Shown in pieces: positions 22,738 through 32,666 of a DNA stretch of 64,000 nucleotides (its first letter is position 1; the number at the start of each line of letters is the position of its first letter). The notes under the pieces are model-generated. The model made no database searches, was not told the DNA's origin, and saw nothing but the letters and a program-made list of their open reading frames with translations. The translations under genes and the position numbers were made by a program. The DNA is from Mucilaginibacter sp. SMC90 (GTDB lineage: Bacteria > Bacteroidota > Bacteroidia > Sphingobacteriales > Sphingobacteriaceae), in the NCBI RefSeq assembly GCF_022811725.1, contig NZ_CP094527.1:4588001-4652000 (forward strand). Direction: 5' to 3'.

Positions 22738-23781
22738 ATGACAACAAATTCAAATAGCAACAAAACAGTGCTTGTAACCGGAGGTTCGGGATTTATAGCA
22801 ACACATTGTATACTACAGTTACTCAACAATGGTTACCAGGTAAAGGCCACTGTAAGGTCGCTTACCCGCGAACCCGAAGTTCGTGATATGTTAAAAGAAG
22901 GCGGAGTTGAGGCGGGAGATCGCTTATCATTTATAAATGCGGATTTAGGGTCGGACTCAAACTGGAACGAAGCTGTTAGCGGTTGTACTTATGTTATACA
23001 CGTAGCATCACCAACCCCTATAAATGATTATAAACACGAAGATGAAATGATCATACCGGCCCGCGAAGGCGTACTACGTGTTCTGCGCGCCGCCCGTGAC
23101 GCCGGTGTAAAACGTGTGGTACTTACATCCGCCGTTGGTGCGATAGTTTACGGACATAAGCCTCAAACTAAACCTTTTACAGAAAACGACTGGACTATTA
23201 CCACCGGCGACGTGCCCGCTTATCAAAAATCAAAAACTTTGGCCGAACGCGCTGCATGGGAGTTCATTGAAAAAGAAGGCGGCGACTTAGAACTTTCGGT
23301 GATAAACCCTGTGGGTGTTTTGGGCCCTGTACTAAGCGCAGATTATTCGCATTCAATCCATTTTCTTCAAAATATAATGGAAGGAAAAATGCCCGGCTGC
23401 CCAAAAGTCAATTCATCCTATGTAGATGTGCGGGATGTGACCGATCTTCATTTACGAGCTATGACCGATCCGGCTGCTAAAGGGCAGCGCTTTATCGCCA
23501 CCGCAGGCGAAAGTATCTGGATGGTTGAAGTAGCCAGGATACTGAAACGAAATATGGGAGTATTGGCAGAAAAAGTAAATGTCAAAGAACTGCCGAATAC
23601 CCTGGTACGGATTGCCGCATTAACTAACCCTACTGCCAAAGCTGTTGTTCCGTTTTTAGGCAAAGTAATGAATACCACTAATGAAAAGGCCGTGAACATG
23701 TTGGGATGGTCGCCGCGCTCAACCGAAGAAGCCATAGTAGCTACAGCCGAAAGCCTGATCCGGTTAAAGATCATCAAGTAA
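22738..23781 (+). CDS. NAD(P)-dependent reductase/epimerase, dihydroflavonol reductase-like (extended SDR)
   Basis: Encodes 347 residues from the ATG at 22738, preferred to the TTG at 22714 because it leads directly to the Rossmann motif TGGSGFI (14-20). The extended-SDR active site is present as a Tyr-x-x-x-Lys motif in VPAYQKSKTLAERAAW, with the upstream Ser in VLTSAVGAIVYG. It resembles the dihydroflavonol-4-reductase/cinnamoyl reductase branch, which reduces aldehydes or ketones with NADPH. It is the first gene of a four-gene plus-strand operon with an aldo/keto reductase, another Rossmann protein and an AraC regulator. Detoxification of reactive carbonyls is a reasonable guess; the substrate is unknown. 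Confidence 0.9.
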   Translation: MTTNSNSNKTVLVTGGSGFIATHCILQLLNNGYQVKATVRSLTREPEVRDMLKEGGVEAGDRLSFINADLGSDSNWNEAVSGCTYVIHVASPTPINDYKHEDEMIIPAREGVLRVLRAARDAGVKRVVLTSAVGAIVYGHKPQTKPFTENDWTITTGDVPAYQKSKTLAERAAWEFIEKEGGDLELSVINPVGVLGPVLSADYSHSIHFLQNIMEGKMPGCPKVNSSYVDVRDVTDLHLRAMTDPAAKGQRFIATAGESIWMVEVARILKRNMGVLAEKVNVKELPNTLVRIAALTNPTAKAVVPFLGKVMNTTNEKAVNMLGWSPRSTEEAIVATAESLIRLKIIK

Positions 23782-23880
23782 ATATTACCACAAACTGTTA
23801 CAGCACCCGTGTTAATTAAGGCACAGCGGTGTAACAGAAACTAACAAATCAATCATTATATAAACTCATTAAACGCTATT

Positions 23881-24972
23881 ATGGCTTTAACATCATATAG
23901 AACTATCGGAAAATCAGGGTTACGGGTGAGTCCGCTTTGTTTGGGCGGAATGACCCTGGGTGATGATTGGAAATGGGGTGCTACTGTCCGGGAGTCTGAA
24001 AATATCATAAAACGCTTTATAGAACTTGGCGGCAATTTCATCGACACTGCTAACATTTATACCAACGGGCATTCGGAAAAGATCATTGGCGATGTTGCAG
24101 GCAAACACTCGTCTGTACGTACAGGTATGGTTATCGGCACTAAGTTTGGAGGCAATACCTTTACGGGAAACCCCAATGGCGGAGGTAGCGGTGCCAAAGC
24201 GATACTGGACAGCGTAAACCAATCGTTACGGCGCTTGCAAACCGATTATATTGACCTTTTATGGATTCATCAATGGGACTGGAACACGCCAATGGAAGAA
24301 ACCATGCGCACGTTAAACAATTTAGTTAACAGCGGAAAAGTAAGATATATTGGTATTAGCTATGCCCCCGCATGGAAAATTGCGCAGGCGCAAACCATGG
24401 CTATACTTAAAGACTGGGCTCCGTTTGTAGGATTACAGGTTGAATACTCGCTGTTAGAGAGAACCATTGAGGATGAGCTGGTTGCCATGGGATCAGAACT
24501 TGGATTAGGCATAGCGGCATGGTCGCCGTTAAAAGGTGGCATTTTATCCGGAAAATACAGCAAGGAAAATAAAGGCAAGGTTGCAGGTAGCAGAATGGAC
24601 ACTAATGGCAGGGCAGCTAATTTGGGAGACAAGGAACTGACTATATTACATCAGTTAGCACAAATTGCCGAAACACACAATACCAATGAGGCCAATATTG
24701 CGTTGGCCTGGGTAATGAGCCGTCCCGGCGTTGCATCAACCATTATCGGGGCACGTAATAATGATCAGTTAGAGGCCAACTGTTTAGCTGCCGGTATTAC
24801 CCTGAGCGAAACAGAAATTACGGCTTTAAACGGGTTATCTACGCCACCACCAACTTTTGTTACTGCTTATAGGCCCTACTCGCAAATGTTTCATCACGGA
24901 GGCATTGAAATTAATGGTTTTAAACCGCCTATACTACCACTCACTGTTGATATGGTACAAGGAAAATATTAA
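23881..24972 (+). CDS. aldo/keto reductase
   Basis: Encodes 363 residues, an NADPH-dependent carbonyl reductase of the AKR superfamily (TIM barrel). The catalytic tetrad is intact: Asp55 and Tyr60 (FIDTANIY), Lys88 (VIGTKFGG) and His130 (LLWIHQWDW). The C-terminal cofactor-binding region contains TIIGARNNDQLEAN. It resembles the YghZ/AKR11-like group. The gene follows the SDR by 99 bp and precedes the small Rossmann protein by 11 bp. The co-transcribed SDR and regulator suggest an inducible carbonyl metabolism or stress unit. Confidence 0.94.
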   Translation: MALTSYRTIGKSGLRVSPLCLGGMTLGDDWKWGATVRESENIIKRFIELGGNFIDTANIYTNGHSEKIIGDVAGKHSSVRTGMVIGTKFGGNTFTGNPNGGGSGAKAILDSVNQSLRRLQTDYIDLLWIHQWDWNTPMEETMRTLNNLVNSGKVRYIGISYAPAWKIAQAQTMAILKDWAPFVGLQVEYSLLERTIEDELVAMGSELGLGIAAWSPLKGGILSGKYSKENKGKVAGSRMDTNGRAANLGDKELTILHQLAQIAETHNTNEANIALAWVMSRPGVASTIIGARNNDQLEANCLAAGITLSETEITALNGLSTPPPTFVTAYRPYSQMFHHGGIEINGFKPPILPLTVDMVQGKY

Positions 24973-24983
24973 AAAAGACCGTC

Positions 24984-25640
24984 ATGAAAATTATCCTTAC
25001 AGGCGCAACCGGCTTTTTAGGCCAGGAAGTGTTAAAGCAATTATTAGTTGATACACAGGTTAGCGAAGTTATTTTGCTGGTTCGCAAATCAACAGGTATC
25101 ATCAATCCTAAATTACAGGAGTTTGTGCTGAAAGACTTTTTGGATTATGCTGAAATAGCACAACATACCAAAGCTGATGCTTGTATCTGGTGCCTGGGTG
25201 TTCCGCAAGGGGCGGTAACTAAAGAGGAATATATCAAAATCACTTATGAATATGCGCTGTACGCAGCTAAAACCATGCTGAAGTTAAACCCGCAATTGCG
25301 TTTCTGTTTCGTAAGCGGGGCTTCGGCCAGCCAGGAAGAAAAAGGCATTTCTTTACAGGGGCGGATCAAAGGGCGAACAGAAAAAGCTTTAGCTTTATTG
25401 GGCAGTAATATTTTTCTATTCAGGCCCGCATTCATCAAGCCCGCGGATAGTAAATACAAAAGGCCGCTCATACCAACTATTGCCAGGTATGTCACAAATA
25501 TTTTAGATCTGTTTTCAGATGCCTTCAGCATTGACGTAGCCACACTGGCGGCCTGCCTCATCAGTGTGGCGAAAAATGGCTCGGATAACAAACTAATGAA
25601 CAATATCGCAATCCGTCATTATCAGGATAACTTTCATTAA
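24984..25640 (+). CDS. NAD(P)-binding Rossmann protein (atypical SDR)
   Basis: Encodes 218 residues. The N-terminus has the dinucleotide-binding motif GATGFLGQ (7-14), then a short Rossmann domain with CFVSGASASQEEK and a mid-region RPAFIKPADS typical of NAD(P)H-binding proteins related to the HTATIP2/YbjT group. No classical Tyr-x-x-x-Lys catalytic pair is obvious, so it may bind cofactor for a regulatory role. It lies between the aldo/keto reductase (11-bp gap) and the AraC regulator (10-bp gap), hence one operon. Function is unassigned. Confidence 0.82.
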   Translation: MKIILTGATGFLGQEVLKQLLVDTQVSEVILLVRKSTGIINPKLQEFVLKDFLDYAEIAQHTKADACIWCLGVPQGAVTKEEYIKITYEYALYAAKTMLKLNPQLRFCFVSGASASQEEKGISLQGRIKGRTEKALALLGSNIFLFRPAFIKPADSKYKRPLIPTIARYVTNILDLFSDAFSIDVATLAACLISVAKNGSDNKLMNNIAIRHYQDNFH

Positions 25641-25650
25641 TTTTATCAAT

Positions 25651-26460
25651 ATGGAAACATTAACCGCTACCAGTGTACCGGAAATATTTATATCCTGTAA
25701 AAAAGAAGCGCATTATAGCCGTGAGCTGGTATTGCCCCAACCAGCGCTTGTAAGAGTAATATCGGGAGAAGTAAGAGTTGCAGGTGCCGACAAACGCTAT
25801 AATTTTTACGCCGGGGATACCATACTTTTCCCCCGTAACCAACTGGGCAGGATGAGTAAATTACCGCTTGACGGAAAGCCTTGCATAGCAATATCCATTG
25901 TTTTCAGGCCGGAGATATTACGCCAATATTATACTGCTAACCCAATCTCCCTGCAGGCCGATAAAAACCCGGGGTTGATAACGTTTGATGATCATCCTTT
26001 ACTGGAAAGTCTTTTTAATTCGCTCACTCCATATTTTAAGCTGGCGGATGCTTTACCGGCTGATCTGGCAGCATTTAAAATAGAAGAAGCCATCAGGATA
26101 GTACGTGCCATTGATAAAAATGCTGATCATTTACTTGGGCAGCTTGATGAACCCGGAAAAATAGACCTGGTAGATTTTATGGAAAGGAATTATATGTTTA
26201 ACCTTAGCGCTGCCAAATTTGGATACCTCACAGGCAGAAGCCTTACTACCTTTAAACGGGATTTTAAAAAAGCTTTTAATAACACCCCCGAAAAGTGGCT
26301 TACCAAAAAACGTTTGGAATTGGCCCATTACCTGATTTTTGAACAAAAAAGAAAACCATCTGAAGTTTATTTTGATATAGGGTTTGAGAACTTATCGCAC
26401 TTTTCCTTTGCATTTAAAAAGCAGTTTGGATATAATCCAACAGCTAACCCTGCATCTTAA
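25651..26460 (+). CDS. AraC-family transcriptional regulator
   Basis: Encodes 269 residues. Residues about 15-110 form a cupin-like sensor domain (VRVISGEVRVAGADKRYNF, then GDTILFPRNQ). Residues about 170-269 hold the two helix-turn-helix units of the AraC/XylS family, with FGYLTGRSLTTFKRDFKKAF and FDIGFENLSHFSFAFKKQFG as recognition-region landmarks. It is the last gene of the operon, 10 bp after the Rossmann protein gene, and is likely to control the operon through the direct repeats at 22653-22687 (inference). Confidence 0.94.
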   Translation: METLTATSVPEIFISCKKEAHYSRELVLPQPALVRVISGEVRVAGADKRYNFYAGDTILFPRNQLGRMSKLPLDGKPCIAISIVFRPEILRQYYTANPISLQADKNPGLITFDDHPLLESLFNSLTPYFKLADALPADLAAFKIEEAIRIVRAIDKNADHLLGQLDEPGKIDLVDFMERNYMFNLSAAKFGYLTGRSLTTFKRDFKKAFNNTPEKWLTKKRLELAHYLIFEQKRKPSEVYFDIGFENLSHFSFAFKKQFGYNPTANPAS

Positions 26461-26596
26461 TATACCTTCAAAACTATAAGAAGCCCCGTTAGCAACTTAG
26501 TTTATATAAAACGATTGAAAATTAAAAATGGCCTTTAATTGTTTAAAAAAACTAAAAAACACAACAAATAAACTCCCGCCCTTCCTGGCAGAACTT

Positions 26597-26639
26597 AAAC
26601 AACCACCTGCAAATCAAGTAATTTTGCAGGTGGTTGTTT
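26597..26639. terminator. strong bidirectional terminator
   Basis: A perfect 17-bp stem, AAACAACCACCTGCAAA / TTTGCAGGTGGTTGTTT, with a 9-nt loop. It lies between the convergent AraC regulator and GH106 genes, so it can stop both. Confidence 0.85.
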
Positions 26640-26745
26640 AAAATGCGATGCTTTGTCCTTATGACAATTATGCTGCTTTGATTCTTTAACCCTCAGTTTC
26701 AGCATTAGGATAAGCCGTTCGTTTCTATAATAACAGGCCTAAAGG

Positions 26746-29700
26746 CTAATTCACTTTTTCTGTGAGCAGAGTTACCGGCCCTAACAAGCCACTTACTCTC
26801 AATGCATTATCTTTGGATGGGCCCTCTATCGTCCATGTTTTCCGCTTGTCTTCAGGTTGTCCGGCATCATAAACAAGGCGATTGAACCACGTGCTGGTTA
26901 CTTCCACCTTAAGCGTGTTCTTCCCCGGCACCAAAACCTTAGTGATATCCAGTTGGTACGGTGCGGCCCATACTGTTCCTGCGTCTTTTCCGTTTACAAT
27001 AACTTTTGCGATCATGGCAACATTCCCCAGGTTAAGAATGTAATTATTTGAGGTATCTGCTTTACCTGCTTCAAACGTTGTTGTATAAGCAACGGTGCCC
27101 GAAAATGATTTTCCTTCTGCAGGCATATCAATATCCTTCCATGGCTTCAATTCGCTCAGCTGCACTGATTGAGGTGCTCCCCAGCCATCAGGAAACTCCA
27201 GTGTCCAGTTATTGCCGATAGCCTGGGTTGAAGCTAATGTAGTAGCTGGTACTTTTTCGATGTTGTTATCATGCCGAAACACTACAAAGCATGAACCAGC
27301 TTGCGGCAAATCTAAGTTGACGGATGTCCGGTGGCCATTTTTCTGAGCAGCTATCGCCTTGATCGAACCATTAACCGGATCCCATATTTCAGCGTTTCCG
27401 GTAGTTCTGAAGCTTACTGTACCTTTGAATGCTTTGCCTTTTGGGGCCGCAACAAAATACCAGTCGGCACCTTCAATTTTACGATGTACCCACATCGTAG
27501 TGTCTCCGCTTACATCCGGTGCCATTTTAAGCTCATTTAATGCTGATGATAAGGATGTGCCCGAGATCACAATCCCTTTACCAACATGGCGCAGGCCTTT
27601 TACTGTACCATCGCCCCAGATATTTTTCACCATTGTGTTAAATTGAAGCTGCGCATCTTTACCGCCAACCAATGTTCCCGGTTGCTTGGGTGCATTGCCT
27701 ATTACAATAGCTCCGGCACGGATCAGCGAATTTAACTTTTTCAACGTCTGCGGGAGCATGTGGGTGGTTTGCGGTAGCCAGAGTACCTTATGAGTGATCC
27801 CCTCGGGCGTTGTGATCATACCGTTGGTAACACTAAGACGATTTAACAGAATATCCGGATTGCAGTAATCATATTTAAAACCCGCTGGAAAAGGTGCATT
27901 TTGATCGGGCTTATGATCTATTTCATCGCCCAAATACCATAATACATCCGATATAGGCTTACCACGTTCAAGCAAATAGCTGCACCTTGCAAAATAAGCA
28001 TTCAGGTAGGGCATGTGTTTCCACCAGGTTTCACCGCGGAGAAATGGTGTACCGATATGTGCCCCGAACGATGTGCCCGGTGGCAGGAAATCAGTTCGCG
28101 GATTATGTGTGTATGTATGATACACGAGGTGTGTCACCCCTTCGGCCATGTTTACATTGGCAATTTCTTTAAGCATTTGCCATTGCTCATCGTAAGTTAA
28201 ATCAAACGATGTAAATGCCTCGGCAGCAACACGCAACTTACCATAAAGCCGGGCTGCGGATGCACAGGGTTTTATAGGCTTAAAGTTTAATGAGCCAACA
28301 AAACCCGGGGTCATGGGCTGCCAGAATTCGCACATCGGCACATCGGCAAATTTGTAGTACTCTAACAAATCACCCGGAAATACATCGCCGGCTGATGTTT
28401 CGTAGGAGATAGAGAGATTGTTTTGCTTTGCCAATGTAGCCATGCGGCCATAAAAATTATTGGTGAACAAATCATTGATTACGCCTTTCCAATCGCGCAA
28501 AAAGCTAAAAGTGGTTTCTTGATCTGTTAAAACATAGCCCATTAAAGCAGGCAGCCATTTACGAAGCGGATACTTGGTTCTTTGCTCAAACTCCGCCTCC
28601 ATGTTACTGGTCCAGGTTTGCGAACCACATTCCCAGCTATCCATTAACATGCCGGTTAGTAAACCATTTTTCAAAGGGCCATCACCGCCAGAAAGATGCC
28701 CGATATAACCGGCGAACTGTGCATCAGCACCATTGGCCGATAGTTTATCGCATTCCCAGCCTGTACCTTCGGGTGGGGCCGGGCCATTCTTCTTTCCCGA
28801 GTTAACGTGTCCTATGCGCATGATTGTCCAGTTACCCGGCGGGGCGGTCCAATTTAATTCGCCTTTAGTGTTTACAAAATTGCTGATGTCGCGTACCTGT
28901 GCCGGATCAATGTAGGCTTTCTTATTTTGACTGTATTTCCCATCCGTTGAGCCAACTGATCGTAAAACCCAGGCTGCCTTCGTTTCCCAGTTATCTTCTT
29001 TGGCAGCCGATAAAAATTTAACGAAAGCCATCCTCATTGTGTATTTATTAATGATGGTGACATTAAACTTCGTCGCTTTTACATCTTTTGAACAAGCCAA
29101 AGAAAGAGGCATATCATCCTGAAAATTGCTCTGAGGCAGTTTCTTATTAAGTATTTCTATTGCTTTCCCATCCGGCAATATAGCTTGCATTTTTATACCG
29201 ATATTGGGCTCGTATGCCCAGGTAGTATTTAAGCTGTTAACGCTTGGCAATTGTATTGTGCGGATAATTACATCCTTAGCAAAAGTTATTTCAAATGAGT
29301 TTGGTTTATCGGTTGTCGCCGGTTCAAGATTAACTGCTTTTTGAGATCTGTTTAACAACATATCTTCCAGGGCGCTATTTCCATTACTTTTTACAGCAAT
29401 CAATTTTAATGAATCTCCTTCATCGCCCAATGGCCTGGGAAAAGCCAGCACGGCAACATCCTTATAATCACGCCAGGGCTCTGCAGATGGTTGCGGCATT
29501 GCAAGCTGCACCTTGATCCTACCACCCTTAACATCTTTACGCGACCAAACCAATTCACGCATGGCATTTTCCGGCTTGATCCATGGGCCACCAGACATTG
29601 CCCAGCCCGGGCAATTCTCCATCATAAATTTTAACCCTAAACGCCTGGCTTCTGTAGCAGTATGTTTTACAGCATCTTCCCAAAGCGGGCTAAGGCAGGT

Positions 29701-30048
29701 GATCTGCGGATCGACACCCGGCCATTTTCCGCCAAACTGGCCATGAAAAAGCGTCACACCGGAAGTGCCTGCGCCTGCAATTGCTTCCAGATCGGCAGTA
29801 ATTCCATTTTTTGCAACATTGCCCCCGATAAAATGGAACCAGGTTTCAGGATAATAAACTTTTGCCGGTGTCATAAAAGCTGTTTTGTCCTGAGCGCCAA
29901 AAGCCTCGTTAAGCTGCTTACCCGATGGCGCAAAAGGTGTTACTTGTGCTGTCAGCGGTAAAACGTTAACCAAAAGTGCTAAGGATACAGCCAGGAAAAA
30001 TTTGCAGGATTGTTTTTTGTGGTACATACTTGTCATTCTTTTTATCAA
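26746..30048 (-). CDS. secreted GH106-type alpha-L-rhamnosidase
   Basis: Encodes 1100 residues. The signal peptide reads from any of three in-frame ATG codons (30048, 30036, 30027); KFFLAVSLALLVNVLPL is its core. The mature N-terminus carries the GH106 landmark WFHFIGGNVAKNGITADLEAI, preceded by PETW. This is followed by a GVTLFHGQFG barrel start and GLKFMMENCPGWAMSGGPW. A mid-region MLMDSWECGSQTWT resembles the acidic catalytic segment, and the C-terminal about 180 residues are a galactose-binding-like sandwich (VIVNGKDAGTVWAAPYQLDI). GH106 enzymes remove alpha-L-rhamnose from pectic side chains and related glycans. It diverges from the esterase gene at 30308. Confidence 0.9.
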   Translation of the reverse strand: MIKRMTSMYHKKQSCKFFLAVSLALLVNVLPLTAQVTPFAPSGKQLNEAFGAQDKTAFMTPAKVYYPETWFHFIGGNVAKNGITADLEAIAGAGTSGVTLFHGQFGGKWPGVDPQITCLSPLWEDAVKHTATEARRLGLKFMMENCPGWAMSGGPWIKPENAMRELVWSRKDVKGGRIKVQLAMPQPSAEPWRDYKDVAVLAFPRPLGDEGDSLKLIAVKSNGNSALEDMLLNRSQKAVNLEPATTDKPNSFEITFAKDVIIRTIQLPSVNSLNTTWAYEPNIGIKMQAILPDGKAIEILNKKLPQSNFQDDMPLSLACSKDVKATKFNVTIINKYTMRMAFVKFLSAAKEDNWETKAAWVLRSVGSTDGKYSQNKKAYIDPAQVRDISNFVNTKGELNWTAPPGNWTIMRIGHVNSGKKNGPAPPEGTGWECDKLSANGADAQFAGYIGHLSGGDGPLKNGLLTGMLMDSWECGSQTWTSNMEAEFEQRTKYPLRKWLPALMGYVLTDQETTFSFLRDWKGVINDLFTNNFYGRMATLAKQNNLSISYETSAGDVFPGDLLEYYKFADVPMCEFWQPMTPGFVGSLNFKPIKPCASAARLYGKLRVAAEAFTSFDLTYDEQWQMLKEIANVNMAEGVTHLVYHTYTHNPRTDFLPPGTSFGAHIGTPFLRGETWWKHMPYLNAYFARCSYLLERGKPISDVLWYLGDEIDHKPDQNAPFPAGFKYDYCNPDILLNRLSVTNGMITTPEGITHKVLWLPQTTHMLPQTLKKLNSLIRAGAIVIGNAPKQPGTLVGGKDAQLQFNTMVKNIWGDGTVKGLRHVGKGIVISGTSLSSALNELKMAPDVSGDTTMWVHRKIEGADWYFVAAPKGKAFKGTVSFRTTGNAEIWDPVNGSIKAIAAQKNGHRTSVNLDLPQAGSCFVVFRHDNNIEKVPATTLASTQAIGNNWTLEFPDGWGAPQSVQLSELKPWKDIDMPAEGKSFSGTVAYTTTFEAGKADTSNNYILNLGNVAMIAKVIVNGKDAGTVWAAPYQLDITKVLVPGKNTLKVEVTSTWFNRLVYDAGQPEDKRKTWTIEGPSKDNALRVSGLLGPVTLLTEKVN

Positions 30049-30307
30049 TGAATGAATCGGTTATAAATGTTGTTACTAAAATATAAGTAAAGAAGGTATA
30101 TTTCTTTTTTATTATGAAACAGTTACATCACTGCCAATTTCAGGATTCGGTAACCTTGCGGTCAACTGATCTTTAACAATTCAAAAAAACAACTATATTT
30201 TTGATACCTACATAAGCGCTTCTATATAACAATATTGCGCTTAACATTCATTAAGTTTACCTCAACCCTATCATACAACACCAAAGAAAAAATCATCAAT
30301 CTCACAT

Positions 30308-31180
30308 ATGAAAATAAAAACGCTGCTCACGGCAATTGCACTGATAATAATACCTTGTTTAATACAGGCGCAGGAAACGGTTCCGCTCTATCCCGAAGGC
30401 CATGTTCCGTTTGCAAAAGCTAATGCTGAGTTACCGAAACTAACGGTATACTTACCTGAAAAGCCTTTACCCGGAGGCAAGGCAGTGATAGTTTGTTCCG
30501 GCGGTTCATATGTAGGCAGGGCCAACAATGTAGAAGGTATCCCTGCCTGTAAAAAGCTGACAGAGGCCGGTATTACCGCCTTCCTGCTGGACTATCGTGT
30601 ACCACGTACAGATATGATGGAATCAAAAGAATGGGTGCCCTTAACGGATGCCCAACGGGCGATTCAATATGTACGCGAGAACGCCGGCAAATACAAAATA
30701 GATCCGAAACAGTTGGGTATAATGGGATTTTCGGCCGGCGGGCACCTGGTTTCAACAGTAGGTACACATTTTAATGTAACTAAACTGGAAAACCCGCATA
30801 AAACTAATCTTCGCCCGGATTTTCTTGTCCTGATCTACCCAGTGATCAGCTTTGCCGATTCGCTAACTCATCAAACTTCGCGCGAGCGCCTGATAGGCCC
30901 GGATATTACGCCTGAAAAAATCGCCTATTTTTCTAATGAGTTACAGGTTACGGATGATACGCCGCCTACTTACATTACACATGGAATTGATGATGCAGGT
31001 GTAAAAGTGGCCAACAGCCTGTATTTTGCCGCAGCCCTTAAACAACACCATATACCCGTTCAGCTTTTTCTTTATGCCAAAGGAGCTCATGGGTATGGAG
31101 TATTTGACAAGGAAGCTCAAACGCAGTGGATAGACGACTGTATTAACTGGATCATTAAAGACCGGTGGAAACAACGCTAA
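30308..31180 (+). CDS. secreted alpha/beta-hydrolase (acetylxylan-esterase-like)
   Basis: Encodes 290 residues with signal peptide MKIKTLLTAIALIIIPCLIQA. The catalytic triad is visible: nucleophile Ser142 in GFSAGG, an acid among Asp228/Asp229 (YITHGIDDAG) and His261 in KGAHGYG. The oxyanion strand is IVCSGGSY. It belongs to the BD-FAE/Axe-type carbohydrate esterases that remove acetyl or other ester groups from plant polysaccharides. The neighbouring GH106 (divergent) and beta-propeller hydrolase (downstream) suggest combined action on esterified, rhamnose-bearing glycans. Confidence 0.9.
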   Translation: MKIKTLLTAIALIIIPCLIQAQETVPLYPEGHVPFAKANAELPKLTVYLPEKPLPGGKAVIVCSGGSYVGRANNVEGIPACKKLTEAGITAFLLDYRVPRTDMMESKEWVPLTDAQRAIQYVRENAGKYKIDPKQLGIMGFSAGGHLVSTVGTHFNVTKLENPHKTNLRPDFLVLIYPVISFADSLTHQTSRERLIGPDITPEKIAYFSNELQVTDDTPPTYITHGIDDAGVKVANSLYFAAALKQHHIPVQLFLYAKGAHGYGVFDKEAQTQWIDDCINWIIKDRWKQR

Positions 31181-31421
31181 TTTTCAGCCAGGCATAATTT
31201 AAGCGCATAAACTGCCTGCCAATAGTAACTTATCTGCGGCAACGTTTTCAAAAACATGGTTGCCATAATGGTTGGCAAGCCACTGTTTTGCGGTAAACCT
31301 CGCGTTCAATTATCTCAAAAGCTATTGCCAAAAGCAGGCTTAAGAGATTTTAAATTACGATTATCAGCTTATCTGCTTTTATCCATTACCTAACTATACC
31401 TGCAGAAGTTAAATTTGCCAC

Positions 31422-32405
31422 ATGAAACCAATTGTAAACCTGCTTTTTATATTGATATTGGGTATTGCGCCTGCATTAGCTCAACAACCTAAAATGAAAT
31501 TTGGCGATACCACAGCTCTTGGCCGGCCATTTTCTAAAGACCCAATGGTTATTAAGTTTAAAGGCCGTTACCTGATGTATTACTCCGTTCACAGGCCTGT
31601 TAAAAATGATGGCGATGGAATGCAGGGATGGCAAATAGGCATTGCTGCAAGCGACGATCTTTTTAACTGGAAACGCATTGGCGAAATAGCTCCGGAAGCC
31701 GTTTATGAAAAACAAGGCTTGTGTGCCCCGGGAGCAATCATCAGGAACGATACTGTACATCTTTTTTACCAAACCTATGGTAATGGCCCTAAAGACGCTA
31801 TCTGCCATGCTATCTCTACCGATGGAGTGAATTTTACCCGCGACGCGTCAAACCCGATATTTCATCCAACCGGCCGGTGGACCAACGGCCGCGCCATAGA
31901 TGCCGAAGTACATCTGTTTGATAACCGATACTTTCTGTACTTTGCTACCCGCGATTCAAGCGGACGGATACAGCAGCAAGGTGTGGCTACAACCAGTACT
32001 AACAGCAGTTTTGATCGAGACAGCTGGACGCAAGCAACCGATAAATCAATCCTTTACCCGCAATTGCCCTGGGAAGGTATGTGTGTTGAAGGCGCAAGCA
32101 TCATTACCCGAAACAAGAAATTGTACATGTTTTATGCCGGCAGCTACAACAATGCACCGCAGCAAATAGGCGTTGCCGTAAGCACCGACGGTATTAGCTG
32201 GAAACGATTATCTGACCAGCCTTTCCTTAAAAACGGCAAGCCTGGCGAATGGAACAGCAGCGAATCAGGTCATCCCTGCATTTTTGAGGATTCAGATGGC
32301 AAAACCTGGCTATTTTACCAGGGAAATAATGACAATGGACGAACCTGGTACCTGTCAAACCTCCCCATAGGCTGGAATAACAAAGGCCCGTATTTGATTA
32401 AGTAG
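31422..32405 (+). CDS. secreted five-bladed beta-propeller glycoside hydrolase (GH43/GH117-like)
   Basis: Encodes 327 residues with signal peptide MKPIVNLLFILILGIAPALA. The body is a five-bladed propeller with repeated 'ISTDG-NF' and 'VSTDGISWKRL' blades. A candidate acidic triad is Asp40 (SKDPMVIKF), Asp160 (RAIDAEVHLF) and Glu223 (CVEGASI), placed as in clan GH-F and GH-J enzymes. The protein is shorter than classical GH43 enzymes, and I cannot place it confidently in one family; GH43, GH117 or an unclassified propeller family are alternatives. It follows the esterase gene by 241 bp. Confidence 0.75.
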   Translation: MKPIVNLLFILILGIAPALAQQPKMKFGDTTALGRPFSKDPMVIKFKGRYLMYYSVHRPVKNDGDGMQGWQIGIAASDDLFNWKRIGEIAPEAVYEKQGLCAPGAIIRNDTVHLFYQTYGNGPKDAICHAISTDGVNFTRDASNPIFHPTGRWTNGRAIDAEVHLFDNRYFLYFATRDSSGRIQQQGVATTSTNSSFDRDSWTQATDKSILYPQLPWEGMCVEGASIITRNKKLYMFYAGSYNNAPQQIGVAVSTDGISWKRLSDQPFLKNGKPGEWNSSESGHPCIFEDSDGKTWLFYQGNNDNGRTWYLSNLPIGWNNKGPYLIK

Positions 32406-32483
32406 CTAATTTATGCCATGTGCAAAGGGCAGCTAAAAAAGGATAGCATTGAAAAAGTAACGCAATATTGATGGGTGCTAAAA

Positions 32484-32524
32484 GCGACCAGGCAAAAATG
32501 AATTTTACATGGTCGCCCTTTTTA
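32484..32524 (+). terminator. intrinsic terminator after the propeller hydrolase
   Basis: GCGACCA (32484-32490) pairs with TGGTCGC (32510-32516), with a run CCTTTTTAT directly after. It is 78 bp past the stop of the plus-strand gene. Confidence 0.7.
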
Positions 32525-32666
32525 TAAACTTCATTTTTAGGAGTAGAGTAATTTGTTGATTGAGGATACAGGCGCAATTCAGGTCAGCCCAAAATTCATC
32601 TCCCCAATACGCGCCACCTCATTCTACATATCATCCCAAACTTAAATATTTAAAAATAAGCTGTCT

